37,407 nt of DNA from Eubacterium sp. CAG:252 (GTDB lineage: Bacteria; Bacillota; Clostridia; Lachnospirales; Lachnospiraceae): positions 54,005 to 91,411 of the forward strand of contig FR886342.1 in NCBI GenBank assembly GCA_000436535.1, given 5' to 3'. The position numbers were made by a program, and so were the translations under genes. This document shows, piece by piece, positions 25,638 to 35,600 of this stretch (position 1 is the stretch's first letter; the number at the start of each line of letters is the position of its first letter). The notes under the pieces were generated by a model. That model was not told the DNA's origin. It was given only the letters and a program-made list of their open reading frames with translations, and did no database searches.

Positions 25638-26843
25638 CTATTTATCTTCCTTAACCTTAAATGTCCCTGCTACAAGTAAAGCCACCAGAACCACAGCACC
25701 AATAACATCCGCAAGCACGCAGGCTGCATACATAAATGAAAGTGTACCTTTTACATTATAAGCAATAATAATAAATATGAGTCCAGCAATAAAAGCTGCT
25801 GCCATAACTATGCCAGTTATCCTTATATCCAGCTTATCATTGACTGTAAGTGCAATAAGCACAAATACAAGCACAAGTGTAACTACATATCGTATAAGGT
25901 ACCATGCAAATGCTTCCTCTGTCATATCACATATCGTATTATCTGTTGTAAGATAACCAAACAGTGCCGGTGGGTTCATCCAGTATATCAATGACACAAC
26001 TGAAACAACAACTGAGAAAACTGCCACCTCAAGTACTATCTTGCTTTTCACATTAATCTTATTAACCGGTCTTAAAAGTATGGCTGCACAAGTCACTATT
26101 GTAAATATTATAAGCCACGACCAGTTAAAAAACAGCCTGCTTCCGATATAATAATCGTTAACATATGCTGCAACTGTTCCAAGTGTTTCATCTGCCGATA
26201 TCGTCACAAGTCTTGATATTACAAAATTTCTTACTATCTCAAGCACAAGAAAGCCGCCAAGCGCCGGAAATACATACACAACCGCATTATTTACAGCACT
26301 CTTGTCGTTATACACTTTAATACGGTTTATTGTACTGCTCTTTACCATCGCAAGACCAAGCAGCGAAAGAATTATAATAAGCACGTATACCACAGGTACC
26401 TTGCTCATAAGCTGAACCTTTTCAACCTGCCCTATCTCCGACTTATCCATATAGAAGCTGTTTACCCATCTTATAACACCTTCAATACCTTCGCCAATTC
26501 TTGCAAACAAAAGATACACTCCTGTTACAAGTGAACATATATTAGCAGCCAGTGAAACCCTGCCCGCCATACTCACCTTCTTGTATACAGCCACAACCGC
26601 AACTGCAAGCAGAAGTATTGTAACTGGGAATATTATCTTGTATATACTGCCAAGTCCTGCATAATAATAGTAATTATATATCGAAGTATCAAGCGATGCC
26701 CCTGCATACACATTACTATTCATTCTGTTAAGTATATTCTGAAATACATGTTCTCCTGAAAATACAAGCAGCAATATAAGATTAAGACTCATAATACCAA
26801 TAAGACTCATAAGCCTTATAAAGGTAATTTCACTCTTTTTCAT
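25638..26843 (-). CDS. Unknown polytopic membrane protein
   Basis: I do not recognise this 401-aa protein. It has about nine or ten hydrophobic segments spread over its length, short charged loops, and a tyrosine-rich extracytoplasmic loop near residues 55-62 (YNYYYYAG). No transporter, enzyme or sensor motif is visible. It begins 5 bases after the tyrS stop and has only a weak ribosome site, which suggests translational coupling and control by the tyrS T-box. Pairing with tyrS may be accidental or may reflect a link to tyrosine supply; nothing in the sequence decides this. Confidence 0.82.
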   Translation of the reverse strand: MKKSEITFIRLMSLIGIMSLNLILLLVFSGEHVFQNILNRMNSNVYAGASLDTSIYNYYYYAGLGSIYKIIFPVTILLLAVAVVAVYKKVSMAGRVSLAANICSLVTGVYLLFARIGEGIEGVIRWVNSFYMDKSEIGQVEKVQLMSKVPVVYVLIIILSLLGLAMVKSSTINRIKVYNDKSAVNNAVVYVFPALGGFLVLEIVRNFVISRLVTISADETLGTVAAYVNDYYIGSRLFFNWSWLIIFTIVTCAAILLRPVNKINVKSKIVLEVAVFSVVVSVVSLIYWMNPPALFGYLTTDNTICDMTEEAFAWYLIRYVVTLVLVFVLIALTVNDKLDIRITGIVMAAAFIAGLIFIIIAYNVKGTLSFMYAACVLADVIGAVVLVALLVAGTFKVKEDK

Positions 26844-26848
26844 AATTA

Positions 26849-28069
26849 TTATGCCTGTACCTTTATAAATGACTTCTTACCCTTCTTGACAACTACACCG
26901 TCACCAGCGAAGAATTCCTTATCAAACTTTGCAGCGATATCAGATACCTTTTCACCTGCAACAGAAGCACCACCCTGTGTAACAACTCTTCTTGCCTCTG
27001 ACTTAGTAGCTGCAAGACCTGCTGCATGGATTAATGACACGATATCAATACTTCCGTCTGTAAATGCGTCATCTTCAAGCTTAACTGTTGCCATATTTGC
27101 AGCATCGCCTGATGTAAATATAGCCTTAGCTGTTTCCTCTGCCTTCTTTGCTTCTTCCTCACCGTGAACCATCTTAGTAAGTTCAAATGCAAGTATTTCC
27201 TTAGCCTTATTAAGCTGTGCGCCTTCCCACTTATCCATTTCATCAATCTGCTCAAGTGGTAAAAATGTAAGCATACGGATACACTTTAATACATCAGCAT
27301 CAGCTACATTTCTCCAGTACTGGTAGAACTCATATGGAGAAGTCTTCTCTGGGTCAAGCCATACAGCACCACTTACTGTCTTACCCATCTTCTTGCCTTC
27401 TGAGTTAAGAAGAAGTGTGATAGTCATAGCTGAAGCGTCCTTGCCGAGCTTTCTTCTGATAAGTTCTGTACCACCAAGCATATTACTCCACTGGTCATCT
27501 CCACCGAACTGAAGATTGCAGCCGTATTTCTGATATAACATATAGAAATCGTAGCTCTGCATAATCATGTAGTTGAATTCAAGGAATGTAAGTCCTCTTT
27601 CCATTCTCTGCTTATAGCACTCAGCTCTTAACATATTATTAACTGAGAAGCATGCACCAACTTCTCTTAAAAGGTCAACATAGTTAAGCTTTAAAAGCCA
27701 GTCTGCGTTATTTACAAATAATGCTTTATCATCTGAAAAGTCGATAAACTTGCTCATCTGCTTCTTGAAACACTCGCAGTTATGCTCAATCTGCTCTGGT
27801 GTAAGCATTTTTCTCATATCTGTCTTACCTGATGGGTCACCAATCATACCTGTTCCGCCACCAACTAATGCGATAGGCTTATTTCCTGCCATCTGAAGTC
27901 TTTTCATAAAGCAGAGTGCCATAAAGTGACCTACATGAAGGCTGTCTGCTGTTGGGTCAAAACCAATATAAAATGTAGCCTTTCCATTGTTAATCAAATC
28001 CTTAATTAATTCTTCATCTGTTACCTGTGCAATCAGTCCTCTTGCAACTAACTCGTCATAAACTGTCAT
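26849..28069 (-). CDS. tyrS: Tyrosyl-tRNA synthetase
   Basis: This 406-aa class I synthetase charges tRNA-Tyr. The HIGH motif is HVGH (45-48) in FDPTADSLHVGHF, the KMSKS motif is KKMGKT (226-231), the QFGGDDQWSN tyrosine-binding segment is present, and an S4 RNA-binding domain occupies about 340-406. It is the bacterial TyrS type. The gene follows a T-box leader and is followed closely by a membrane protein gene. The start fits homologues. Confidence 0.97.
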   Translation of the reverse strand: MTVYDELVARGLIAQVTDEELIKDLINNGKATFYIGFDPTADSLHVGHFMALCFMKRLQMAGNKPIALVGGGTGMIGDPSGKTDMRKMLTPEQIEHNCECFKKQMSKFIDFSDDKALFVNNADWLLKLNYVDLLREVGACFSVNNMLRAECYKQRMERGLTFLEFNYMIMQSYDFYMLYQKYGCNLQFGGDDQWSNMLGGTELIRRKLGKDASAMTITLLLNSEGKKMGKTVSGAVWLDPEKTSPYEFYQYWRNVADADVLKCIRMLTFLPLEQIDEMDKWEGAQLNKAKEILAFELTKMVHGEEEAKKAEETAKAIFTSGDAANMATVKLEDDAFTDGSIDIVSLIHAAGLAATKSEARRVVTQGGASVAGEKVSDIAAKFDKEFFAGDGVVVKKGKKSFIKVQA

Positions 28070-28164
28070 TTTTGTTCTCCTGTTCCTATTACATTATATT
28101 TTGTCAGAGCTATTAACGATATTTTCTCCGACACTTCCACTAATCATCAACCCCTATTAATAAT

Positions 28165-28440
28165 AAAAAAGAGCATACCTTTCATCCTTATTAAAGGACG
28201 AAAGCATACGCTCCGTGTTACCACCTTTATTCATAAACAGCTCACGCTGCTCACCTTAACGGGTCTGATGATCCTTGATACTGTAACGTGTATCACTACG
28301 TCGCCCCTACTAAGCCTTATATGCCATTCAGTTTGCTGCTACGGAATGTATTCAGAATAACCATCCACTGCTCCTCTCATCCATCGGCTGCTTTCTGTTG
28401 CTTACTGCTATACCTACTTGTTTCCATCATCGCATTATAT
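28165..28440 (-). promoter_or_regulatory. T-box leader of tyrS
   Basis: On the minus strand the T-box sequence AAAGGTGGTAACACGGAG (28211-28228) is followed by a terminator stem GAGCGTATGC.../...GTATGCTC (28171-28213) and TTTTTT. Upstream lies about 210 bases of structured RNA with an AAGTAGG (AGTA-type) motif near the 5' end. The T-box would compete with the terminator for pairing, so uncharged tRNA-Tyr should allow read-through. Tyrosine TAC triplets occur (for example in GAATACATTC), but I cannot fix the specifier codon by eye. Confidence 0.9.
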
Positions 28441-28443
28441 ATA

Positions 28444-28473
28444 ATTATGTTATTGATAATCCCTTAATGCCAA
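28444..28473 (-). promoter_or_regulatory. Putative tyrS promoter
   Basis: On the minus strand TTGGCA (28468-28473), 18 bases, then CATAAT (28444-28449). It is placed correctly to start the T-box transcript near 28437. Confidence 0.45.
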
Positions 28474-28836
28474 CATAAAAATATTATAACCAGCACCCGA
28501 TTATCATATGCTTATTAAAGCTTATACCATATACTTGGTAATTTTGCAAGTGTTAATTTATATATTACACACATATCAGCCTGATATATATCGATATATA
28601 CCAATTTATACTATAATTTTTATTATAAATCTAACTTCTGGCAGTTATGAATTATCTTAATAAATTTCTCTAACTATATGCAATTCTAACTACTGGCATA
28701 CCCTTATTTTACAAATCATAAATGAATAAATTTAAAATATTGTATAATTATATATGTGCTAGAAAGATATATTTTTAATAATGCATCTCAGACACAAACA
28801 TAAACAAATACTTATAATGTATTTATCAAGTTAAAA
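28474..28836. other. AT-rich intergenic stretch without a gene
   Basis: I see no coding region. The only structure is a 14-base near-direct repeat, TCTAACTTCTGGCA (28630-28643) and TCTAACTACTGGCA (28685-28698), 55 bases apart start to start, upstream of tyrS and downstream of the vanZ-like gene. Confidence 0.5.
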
Positions 28837-29316
28837 TCACTTATTATATTTACGTTTACATACATTTATATATATAACATATGTTATCGCAAGACCTATT
28901 ACACTCCCCGCTGCATCTATAAGCACATCTCTTACACAGCCATATCTTCCCGGTACGAACACCTGATGAAACTCATCTGTAGCCGCAAATGCCGTTGCAA
29001 TAACTGCCGATATTATAGGAAGTTTTATACCTTTTATTCCATCAACTATAAGCGCAATCATAACAAGTATTGCAAGAACAGCATACTCTGTCATATGTGC
29101 AGCCTTTCTTATAGGAAACTGCACAGCCTCTATCATACTTTCCCTGTTATTCTCATTATAATCAACAATTCCAGCCTTATCACACACTGTAAGTATAATA
29201 TCTGCTGCCTTATAACTAAGCCCTGACGACTCCTCTCCATCCTGCTTTGAAAAACCGAATATAACCATCGCCATAACAATAGCCGGAAGCCATATTAATA
29301 TCTTTTTTACATTCAT
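28837..29316 (-). CDS. VanZ-like family membrane protein
   Basis: The 159-aa protein has four membrane segments and the VanZ motifs: RKAAHMTEYAVLA (about 71-83) and DEFHQVFVPGR, followed by a conserved aspartate and DAAGS. VanZ itself gives low-level teicoplanin resistance, but most family members have no proven role, so no resistance is claimed. It stands alone between pyk and the tyrS T-box; the pyk terminator separates it from pyk. Confidence 0.88.
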   Translation of the reverse strand: MNVKKILIWLPAIVMAMVIFGFSKQDGEESSGLSYKAADIILTVCDKAGIVDYNENNRESMIEAVQFPIRKAAHMTEYAVLAILVMIALIVDGIKGIKLPIISAVIATAFAATDEFHQVFVPGRYGCVRDVLIDAAGSVIGLAITYVIYINVCKRKYNK

Positions 29317-29404
29317 ACTCTGTAGTTCCTTTTACATCTTATCAAGTTTATACTTCTAATTTCTTCAATACTATAAACTAAGCTTCAAATAAATGCAACT
29401 AATT

Positions 29405-29446
29405 ATCAAAACAGCCCACAAAACCAGTTTCAAAGGTTTTGTGGGC
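29405..29446 (-). terminator. Terminator of pyk
   Basis: GCCCACAAAACC (29414-29425) and GGTTTTGTGGGC (29435-29446) form a perfect 12-bp stem with a 9-base loop, followed on the minus strand by TGTTTTGATAATT. It lies about 35 bases past the pyk stop. Confidence 0.75.
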
Positions 29447-29480
29447 TTATATAACTATCTGAAATATCTTCTACCAGCTA

Positions 29481-30911
29481 CTAGATAGTAACAACTCTCA
29501 TAGTATTAGTAAGACCTCTCTTAGCAGATGGGTCTGATGATGTAGCGATACCAGCAGATACGATAACAGTATCTCCTTCTTCTACGAAACCAGCCTGCTC
29601 AGATACTACTAATGCATGCTCGATAATCTTATCTGTAGATGTTTCTGTTGCAGTCTTTAAAGGTCTTACACCCCAGTATATCTGCATCTTTCTAAGAACA
29701 TTATCATATGGTGAGCATCCGATAATCTCAGCATTTGGCTTAAGCTTAGATGTAAGTCTTGCTGTGAAACCTGATATAGTTGGGCATACAATAGCCTTAG
29801 CGTTAAGGTTATCAGCAGTCTGAACTGTTGCGTTGCATACAGCACTTGAGATACTTCTCTTGCTGTGAACCTTAGATATATCAGAAGCTCTGTCCTTGAT
29901 ATCCTTCTCTGTTCTTTCAGCAATCTTAGCCATCATCTTTAATGCTTCAAGTGGGTACTTACCATTAGCTGTTTCACCAGAAAGCATAACGACGTCTGTA
30001 CCATCATAGATAGCGTTAGCAACGTCAGTAACCTCAGCTCTTGTAGGACGTGGATTTCTAATCATAGAATCAAGCATCTGTGTAGCTGTTATAACTGGCT
30101 TGTAAGTTGCATTACACTTCTTGATGATTTCCTTCTGATAATGTGGAACATCTTCTGCTGGGATTTCAACACCCATATCACCTCTGGCAACCATGATACC
30201 ATCAGCAACCTTGATGATTTCGTCAAGATTTTCAATACCTTCAGCATTCTCAATCTTAGCGATAACTGGGATATCTGAGCCATGCTCCCATAAGAGCTGC
30301 TTAATCTCCTGAATACAAGCTGCATTTCTTACAAATGAAGCTGCGATAAAGTCAAATCCCTGCTCTATACCAAATATAATATCATCCTTATCCTTATCTG
30401 TAATTCCAGGAAGCTTAATGCTTACGTTAGGAACATTAACACCCTTCTTAGAACCAAGTTCACCACCATTGATTACTGTACATACGATATCTGTACCATC
30501 AACTACCTCTTCTACTCTGAGCTCAATAAGACCGTCATCGATAAGAATTGTGTTACCATTGTCTACATCTGCTGGAAGACCTGCATAAGTAATCATATCG
30601 ATAGTTTCATCACCAACAATTTCTCTTGTTGTAAGAGTGAACTTCTGTCCTTCCTTAAGAGTAACCTTTTTATCATCCTTAAGCACGCCAGTTCTGATTT
30701 CTGGTCCCTTTGTATCAAGAAGTGTAGCTATAGGCTTGTTGATTTCTTCTCTAACACTCTTAACTAATGCAAAACGTCCAGCCTGCTCTTCATGGTCACC
30801 ATGAGAGAAGTTAAATCTTGCAATATCCATACCATTTAATGCGAGCTGCTTAATAAGCTCTCTGTCATTAGTGTTAGGACCCATAGTACATATAATCTTA
30901 GTCTTTTTCAT
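29481..30911 (-). CDS. pyk: Pyruvate kinase
   Basis: This 476-aa glycolytic enzyme converts PEP and ADP to pyruvate and ATP. It has ARFNFSHGDHEEQ, the catalytic ARGDMGVEIP, and the PRPTRAEVTDVANAI/DGTDVVMLSGETA signature, then the normal allosteric C-terminal domain. The extra PEP-utilising domain found in some Bacillus enzymes is absent. The start at 30911 (MKKTKIICTMGPNT) follows GGAGGTTAGA directly; upstream in-frame codons have no support. It appears to be monocistronic. Confidence 0.97.
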   Translation of the reverse strand: MKKTKIICTMGPNTNDRELIKQLALNGMDIARFNFSHGDHEEQAGRFALVKSVREEINKPIATLLDTKGPEIRTGVLKDDKKVTLKEGQKFTLTTREIVGDETIDMITYAGLPADVDNGNTILIDDGLIELRVEEVVDGTDIVCTVINGGELGSKKGVNVPNVSIKLPGITDKDKDDIIFGIEQGFDFIAASFVRNAACIQEIKQLLWEHGSDIPVIAKIENAEGIENLDEIIKVADGIMVARGDMGVEIPAEDVPHYQKEIIKKCNATYKPVITATQMLDSMIRNPRPTRAEVTDVANAIYDGTDVVMLSGETANGKYPLEALKMMAKIAERTEKDIKDRASDISKVHSKRSISSAVCNATVQTADNLNAKAIVCPTISGFTARLTSKLKPNAEIIGCSPYDNVLRKMQIYWGVRPLKTATETSTDKIIEHALVVSEQAGFVEEGDTVIVSAGIATSSDPSAKRGLTNTMRVVTI

Positions 30912-30964
30912 TCTAACCTCCAAAGTAAATAAATTAATTAATAAAAAACAAAACAATCTAGCCA

Positions 30965-30993
30965 ATTATACTTAATAACCCATAAAATAGCAA
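30965..30993 (-). promoter_or_regulatory. Putative pyk promoter
   Basis: On the minus strand TTGCTA (30988-30993), 17 bases, then TATAAT (30965-30970), about 55 bases before the pyk ATG. Further upstream, TTCTGCATGCAGAA (near 31087-31100) is a perfect 14-base palindrome. Confidence 0.55.
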
Positions 30994-31145
30994 TAGTAAT
31001 TACTTACAAATTATTAAAATAAGTCGGCAGTATCTTAATCAACATTGTTATATGATGATGTAGATTTAATAAGTTAAGTTACTTTTTCTGCATGCAGAAG
31101 TGTATTAAACCTATATCATACAAAATACTTTAATATATAGGAATA

Positions 31146-32183
31146 TCATTCAGCACTGCCGTTATTGCCTGTAATATGAATATGTGTATACAGGTGGTCG
31201 CTGCAATACTCATAATTTCCAACGCACTTAGAGCAAAATCTGAATACAAGATTTTCATCATCAAGCTCTGTTCTTCCACACACTGCACATCTGTGCTTAG
31301 GCTGTCCGTTACGAACCGGCTTATATGGCTGGTTGGCATTATCCCAAGTTGTCTTTTCACTATTGGCGTTGTATACTCTTTCATTAAATGATGGCTTCTT
31401 TCCATCTCTTCTGTTATTTTCTGCTTTCCTAGCTGTATACATAGCCTTGTTGTAATTCCTCTGTGTAGAAGACTTATAAGGTCCCTTCTTTGCAACTATC
31501 ATAAATACTATAAAGTTAAGCATAGACACAAGAGCCGCAATAGCATTGGCATAACATCCCATTCCGCTTCCTGATAAAAGTCCGGCTCTGTATAATCCAT
31601 TCCACATAGTATAACCGATAGTTGAACCATTTACCGCCATTGTAGGGACTATAAAACCGCATATTATTGCTATTGCAAATACTATTCCATCCAGCAATGC
31701 CATCCACTTTATCTTTATAGGTATGATAAAGAACAGCAGTACTTCCATATCTGGCTGTTCCATAGCAAATGCCATAAATAAAGCAAGATTAATATAATGT
31801 GTACTCATATTAAAGCTTATACCAAATATTAAGTATATTATAAGCGCTGCAACAATATTTAACAATACTCCTGAAAAGAAATACACGTTAAACTTAAATG
31901 AACCCCATATATTTTCAAGTACTGTACCTATCAGATAATAGAAATACAATGAAAAGAATACAAATATGATACTTGTTGATGGTGGCTGTATTATAAATGT
32001 AACCAGTCTCCACACCTGTCCTGCAAATATTTTGGAAAAATCCAGCGAAAGAAAGCTGCTATATACACCCGGTGCGAACACCTCAAAAACAAATCCGACT
32101 GCATATAATATAATTATATAAGTCATAAGATTTTTAATGGCATACCTTGAATACTTCCTTTCAAACTTTTGAAACCAACTCAT
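31146..32183 (-). CDS. Rhomboid-like membrane protein with C-terminal zinc ribbon
   Basis: The 345-aa protein has about six membrane segments with rhomboid/derlin-like text: WRLVTFIIQPPS, LYFYYLIGTVLENIWGSFKF, then FFIIPIKIKWMALL. The GxSG serine motif and catalytic histidine of active rhomboid proteases are not seen, so it is probably a non-proteolytic relative. After a charged linker (about 230-295) a zinc ribbon follows: C299, C302, C317, C320, with C327, H330 and H334 as extra possible ligands. The ATG at 32183 is chosen because GAGGAG precedes it; an upstream ATG at 32195 belongs to the repeated leader motif. Function unknown. Confidence 0.72.
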   Translation of the reverse strand: MSWFQKFERKYSRYAIKNLMTYIIILYAVGFVFEVFAPGVYSSFLSLDFSKIFAGQVWRLVTFIIQPPSTSIIFVFFSLYFYYLIGTVLENIWGSFKFNVYFFSGVLLNIVAALIIYLIFGISFNMSTHYINLALFMAFAMEQPDMEVLLFFIIPIKIKWMALLDGIVFAIAIICGFIVPTMAVNGSTIGYTMWNGLYRAGLLSGSGMGCYANAIAALVSMLNFIVFMIVAKKGPYKSSTQRNYNKAMYTARKAENNRRDGKKPSFNERVYNANSEKTTWDNANQPYKPVRNGQPKHRCAVCGRTELDDENLVFRFCSKCVGNYEYCSDHLYTHIHITGNNGSAE

Positions 32184-32410
32184 TAAACTCCTCATTTCTG
32201 TGTAATAATATCACTGTGTAGTATGCTGTCAGGCAGTACACACACAATATTACCCACTTATATTTTGATACATATAACAGCGGATACAATATTTTTATAT
32301 TACTCCGCACTAAAATATTATGATAAAAGTATAAAAACATTAAACATCTTTGTCAATCAAGTTCTCATTTTAGTATTATTAATTTTATATAAACAGTCAT
32401 ATTTATGGTG

Positions 32411-32439
32411 TTGAATTATTCTGTTATTTCTTATATAAT
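32411..32439 (+). promoter_or_regulatory. Putative promoter of the activase gene
   Basis: TTGAAT (32411-32416), 17 bases, then TATAAT (32434-32439), giving a leader of about 170 bases. A second TATAAT (32536-32541) has no matching -35. The rest of the 432-base divergent gap (32184-32615) is AT-rich, with no gene seen. Confidence 0.6.
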
Positions 32440-32615
32440 ATGTCAGTTGTAATCTTTTCCAGGTATTTCTACATTTTTAGACATCTATTTATTTTATAGT
32501 AGAAGTACTTTTAATTCAGGAAACACATTAATTTATATAATGATTGTGCCAGATGTACAGCTCTGCTGACATTTGCAGCACATCTACATTAGACAAGGAG
32601 GACGGCTCTGCCGTA

Positions 32616-35600
32616 ATGACTATGAACAAATACAGATTAGGTATTGATATTGGCTCAACAACAGTAAAGATCGCTATTCTTGATGATAATAATAATATTT
32701 TATTCTCAGATTATGAAAGACATTTCGCCAATATTCAGGAAACTTTACAGGGACTTCTTGAAAAGGCTGTATCCCAGCTTGGTCAATTCGAGGTCTACCC
32801 TGTAATCACAGGTTCTGGCGGACTTACACTTGCCAAGCACCTTGAAGTTCCATTTACACAGGAGGTTGTCGCTGTATCAACAGCACTTCAGGATTACGCT
32901 CCACAGTGCGATGTTGCCATTGAGCTTGGTGGCGAGGATGCAAAGATTATCTACTTCACAAACGGTATCGACCAGCGTATGAATGGTATATGTGCCGGTG
33001 GTACTGGTTCATTTATTGACCAGATGGCAACTTTATTACAGACAGATGCTTCAGGTCTTAATGAATATGCCAAGAACTACAAGTCAATCTACCCGATAGC
33101 TGCAAGATGCGGTGTTTTTGCCAAGTCTGATATACAGCCGCTTATCAACGAAGGTGCCACTAAGGAAGACCTTTCTGCATCTATATTTCAGGCTGTTGTC
33201 AACCAGACTATTTCTGGTCTTGCCTGTGGTAAGCCAATCCGTGGTAATGTAGCCTTCTTAGGTGGTCCACTCCACTTCCTTTCGGAGTTAAAGCAGGCAT
33301 TTGTCCGTACATTAAGCCTTACACCTGAACAGACTATTGCGCCGGAACATTCACATCTTTTTGCTGCCGTTGGTTCAGCTATGAACTACAGCAAGGATGT
33401 ATGTGTCAATGTTTCTGACATCATTAAGCGTCTTTCTGGCAAAATAAAGCTTGAATTTGAAGTAGAACGTATGGAACCACTTTTTGCTGACCAGCTTGCC
33501 TACAATGACTTCATCAAACGTCATAATGCACACCACGTAAAGACAGCCGACATAGCCTCTTATGAGGGTAACTGCTATCTTGGTATCGATGCAGGTTCTA
33601 CTACTACTAAGGTTGCTTTGGTAGATGAAGATGGTAATCTTCTTTACTCATTCTATTCAAGCAATAACGGCTCTCCACTTGCCACTACTATAAAGGCAAT
33701 TAAGGAAATATATTCTCAGCTTCCACCTAAAGCCAAGATTGTACAGGCATGTTCAACAGGTTATGGTGAAGCACTTATAAAGTCGGCACTTATGCTTGAT
33801 GAGGGAGAAGTTGAAACAGTATCCCACTTCTATGCTGCTGCTTTCTTTGACCCTGACGTTGACTGTATCATCGATATTGGTGGTCAGGATATGAAATGTA
33901 TCAAAATCAAGAACCAGACTGTTGATTCCGTACAGCTTAACGAAGCATGTTCTTCAGGATGTGGTTCATTTATAGAAACATTTGCAAAGTCACTTAACTA
34001 TTCTGTACAGGACTTCGCAAAGGCTGCTCTTTTTGCCGCACATCCTATTGACCTTGGTACAAGATGTACTGTATTTATGAATTCAAAGGTTAAGCAGGCG
34101 CAGAAGGAAGGCGCAGAGGTTTCAGATATATCTGCCGGTCTTGCTTATTCAGTTATTAAAAATGCCTTATACAAGGTTATAAAGATTGCTGACCCGGGTG
34201 ACCTTGGAAAGCATATCGTTGTACAGGGTGGTACATTCTACAATGATGCTGTACTCAGAAGCTTTGAAAAAATAACAGGTGTTGATGCCATAAGACCTGA
34301 TATCGCAGGTATTATGGGTGCTTTCGGTGCTGCTCTTATCGCAAGGGAACGCTACGATGGAATATCTGACTCATCTATGCTTTCTATCGATAAGATTAAC
34401 AGCCTTACATATGAAACTACTCTTACAAGATGTAAAGGATGTACGAACAGCTGCCATTTAACTATAAATAAGTTCTCTGGCGGACGTTCATTTATTACTG
34501 GTAACAGATGTGAAAGAGGTCTTGGAAAAGAACGTAATAAGGAAAAGGCTCCTAACCTCTTTGACTATAAGTTCCACAGACTCTTTGACTATGAACCACT
34601 CTCAGCAGACCTTGCTGTAAGAGGTGTTGTAGGTATACCAAGAGTCCTTAATATGTATGAGAATTATCCATTCTGGTTCACTTTCTTTACAAAGCTTGGT
34701 TATAAGGTAGTTCTCTCGCCACAGTCAACAAGAAAGATATATGAACTTGGTATTGAGTCAATTCCATCCGAGTCAGAATGTTATCCTGCCAAGTTAGCGC
34801 ACGGACATATAAGCTGGCTTATTAAGAAGGGGGTTAAGTTTATATTCTATCCTTGTGTACCTTATGAACATAAGGAAATAGATGGCACTAACAACCATTA
34901 TAACTGCCCTATCGTTACTTCTTATGCCGAGAATATCAAGAACAATGTTGAAGAAATCAAGTCAGAAAATATTGATTTCAGAAACCCATTCCTTTCTTTT
35001 GAAAGCGAAGATATTCTTGCTAAAAGACTTAAAGAGGAATTTCCAGATATTCCGGCAGGTGAGATTAAAGCTGCCGTTTCTGATGCCTGGAAAGAACTTA
35101 TGCAGTCAAGAGAAGATATGCATAAAAAGGGTGAAGAAGTTATACAGTACTTAAAGGATAATAATAAGAGAGGTATCGTACTCGCAGGCCGTCCTTACCA
35201 TATTGACCCAGAGATAAACCACGGAATACCTGAACTTATCAATTCCTATGGTATTGCTGTTTTAACAGAAGACAGCGTTGCACATCTTGGCAATGTTGAA
35301 CGTCCTCTTGTCGTTATGGATCAGTGGATGTATCACTCAAGATTATATGCCGCTGCAAGCTTTGTTAAAACTCAGGATAACCTTGACCTTATCCAGCTCA
35401 ACTCATTTGGATGTGGACTTGATGCTGTAACTACTGATGCTGTCAACGATATATTAACTAAGTCTGGAAAGATATATACTGTATTAAAGATTGATGAGGT
35501 CAACAACCTTGGTGCTGCACGTATCCGTATAAGATCACTTATTGCAGCCCTCAAGGTAAGAGATAAGAAGAATTACAAGCATACACTTGTTTCGTCTGCT

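Noticed and set aside
28165..28440. CRISPR-like or repeat-like array upstream of tyrS
   Set aside because: The structure is explained by a T-box leader with its conserved box and terminator.
28837..29316. VanZ-like gene as a glycopeptide resistance determinant
   Set aside because: No vanA/H/X or regulator genes are nearby, and most VanZ-family proteins are not linked to resistance.
30912..30965. N-terminal extension of pyruvate kinase (MARLFCFLL...)
   Set aside because: GGAGGTTAGA lies directly before the ATG at 30911, which matches the normal start; the extension lies in the leader next to the promoter.
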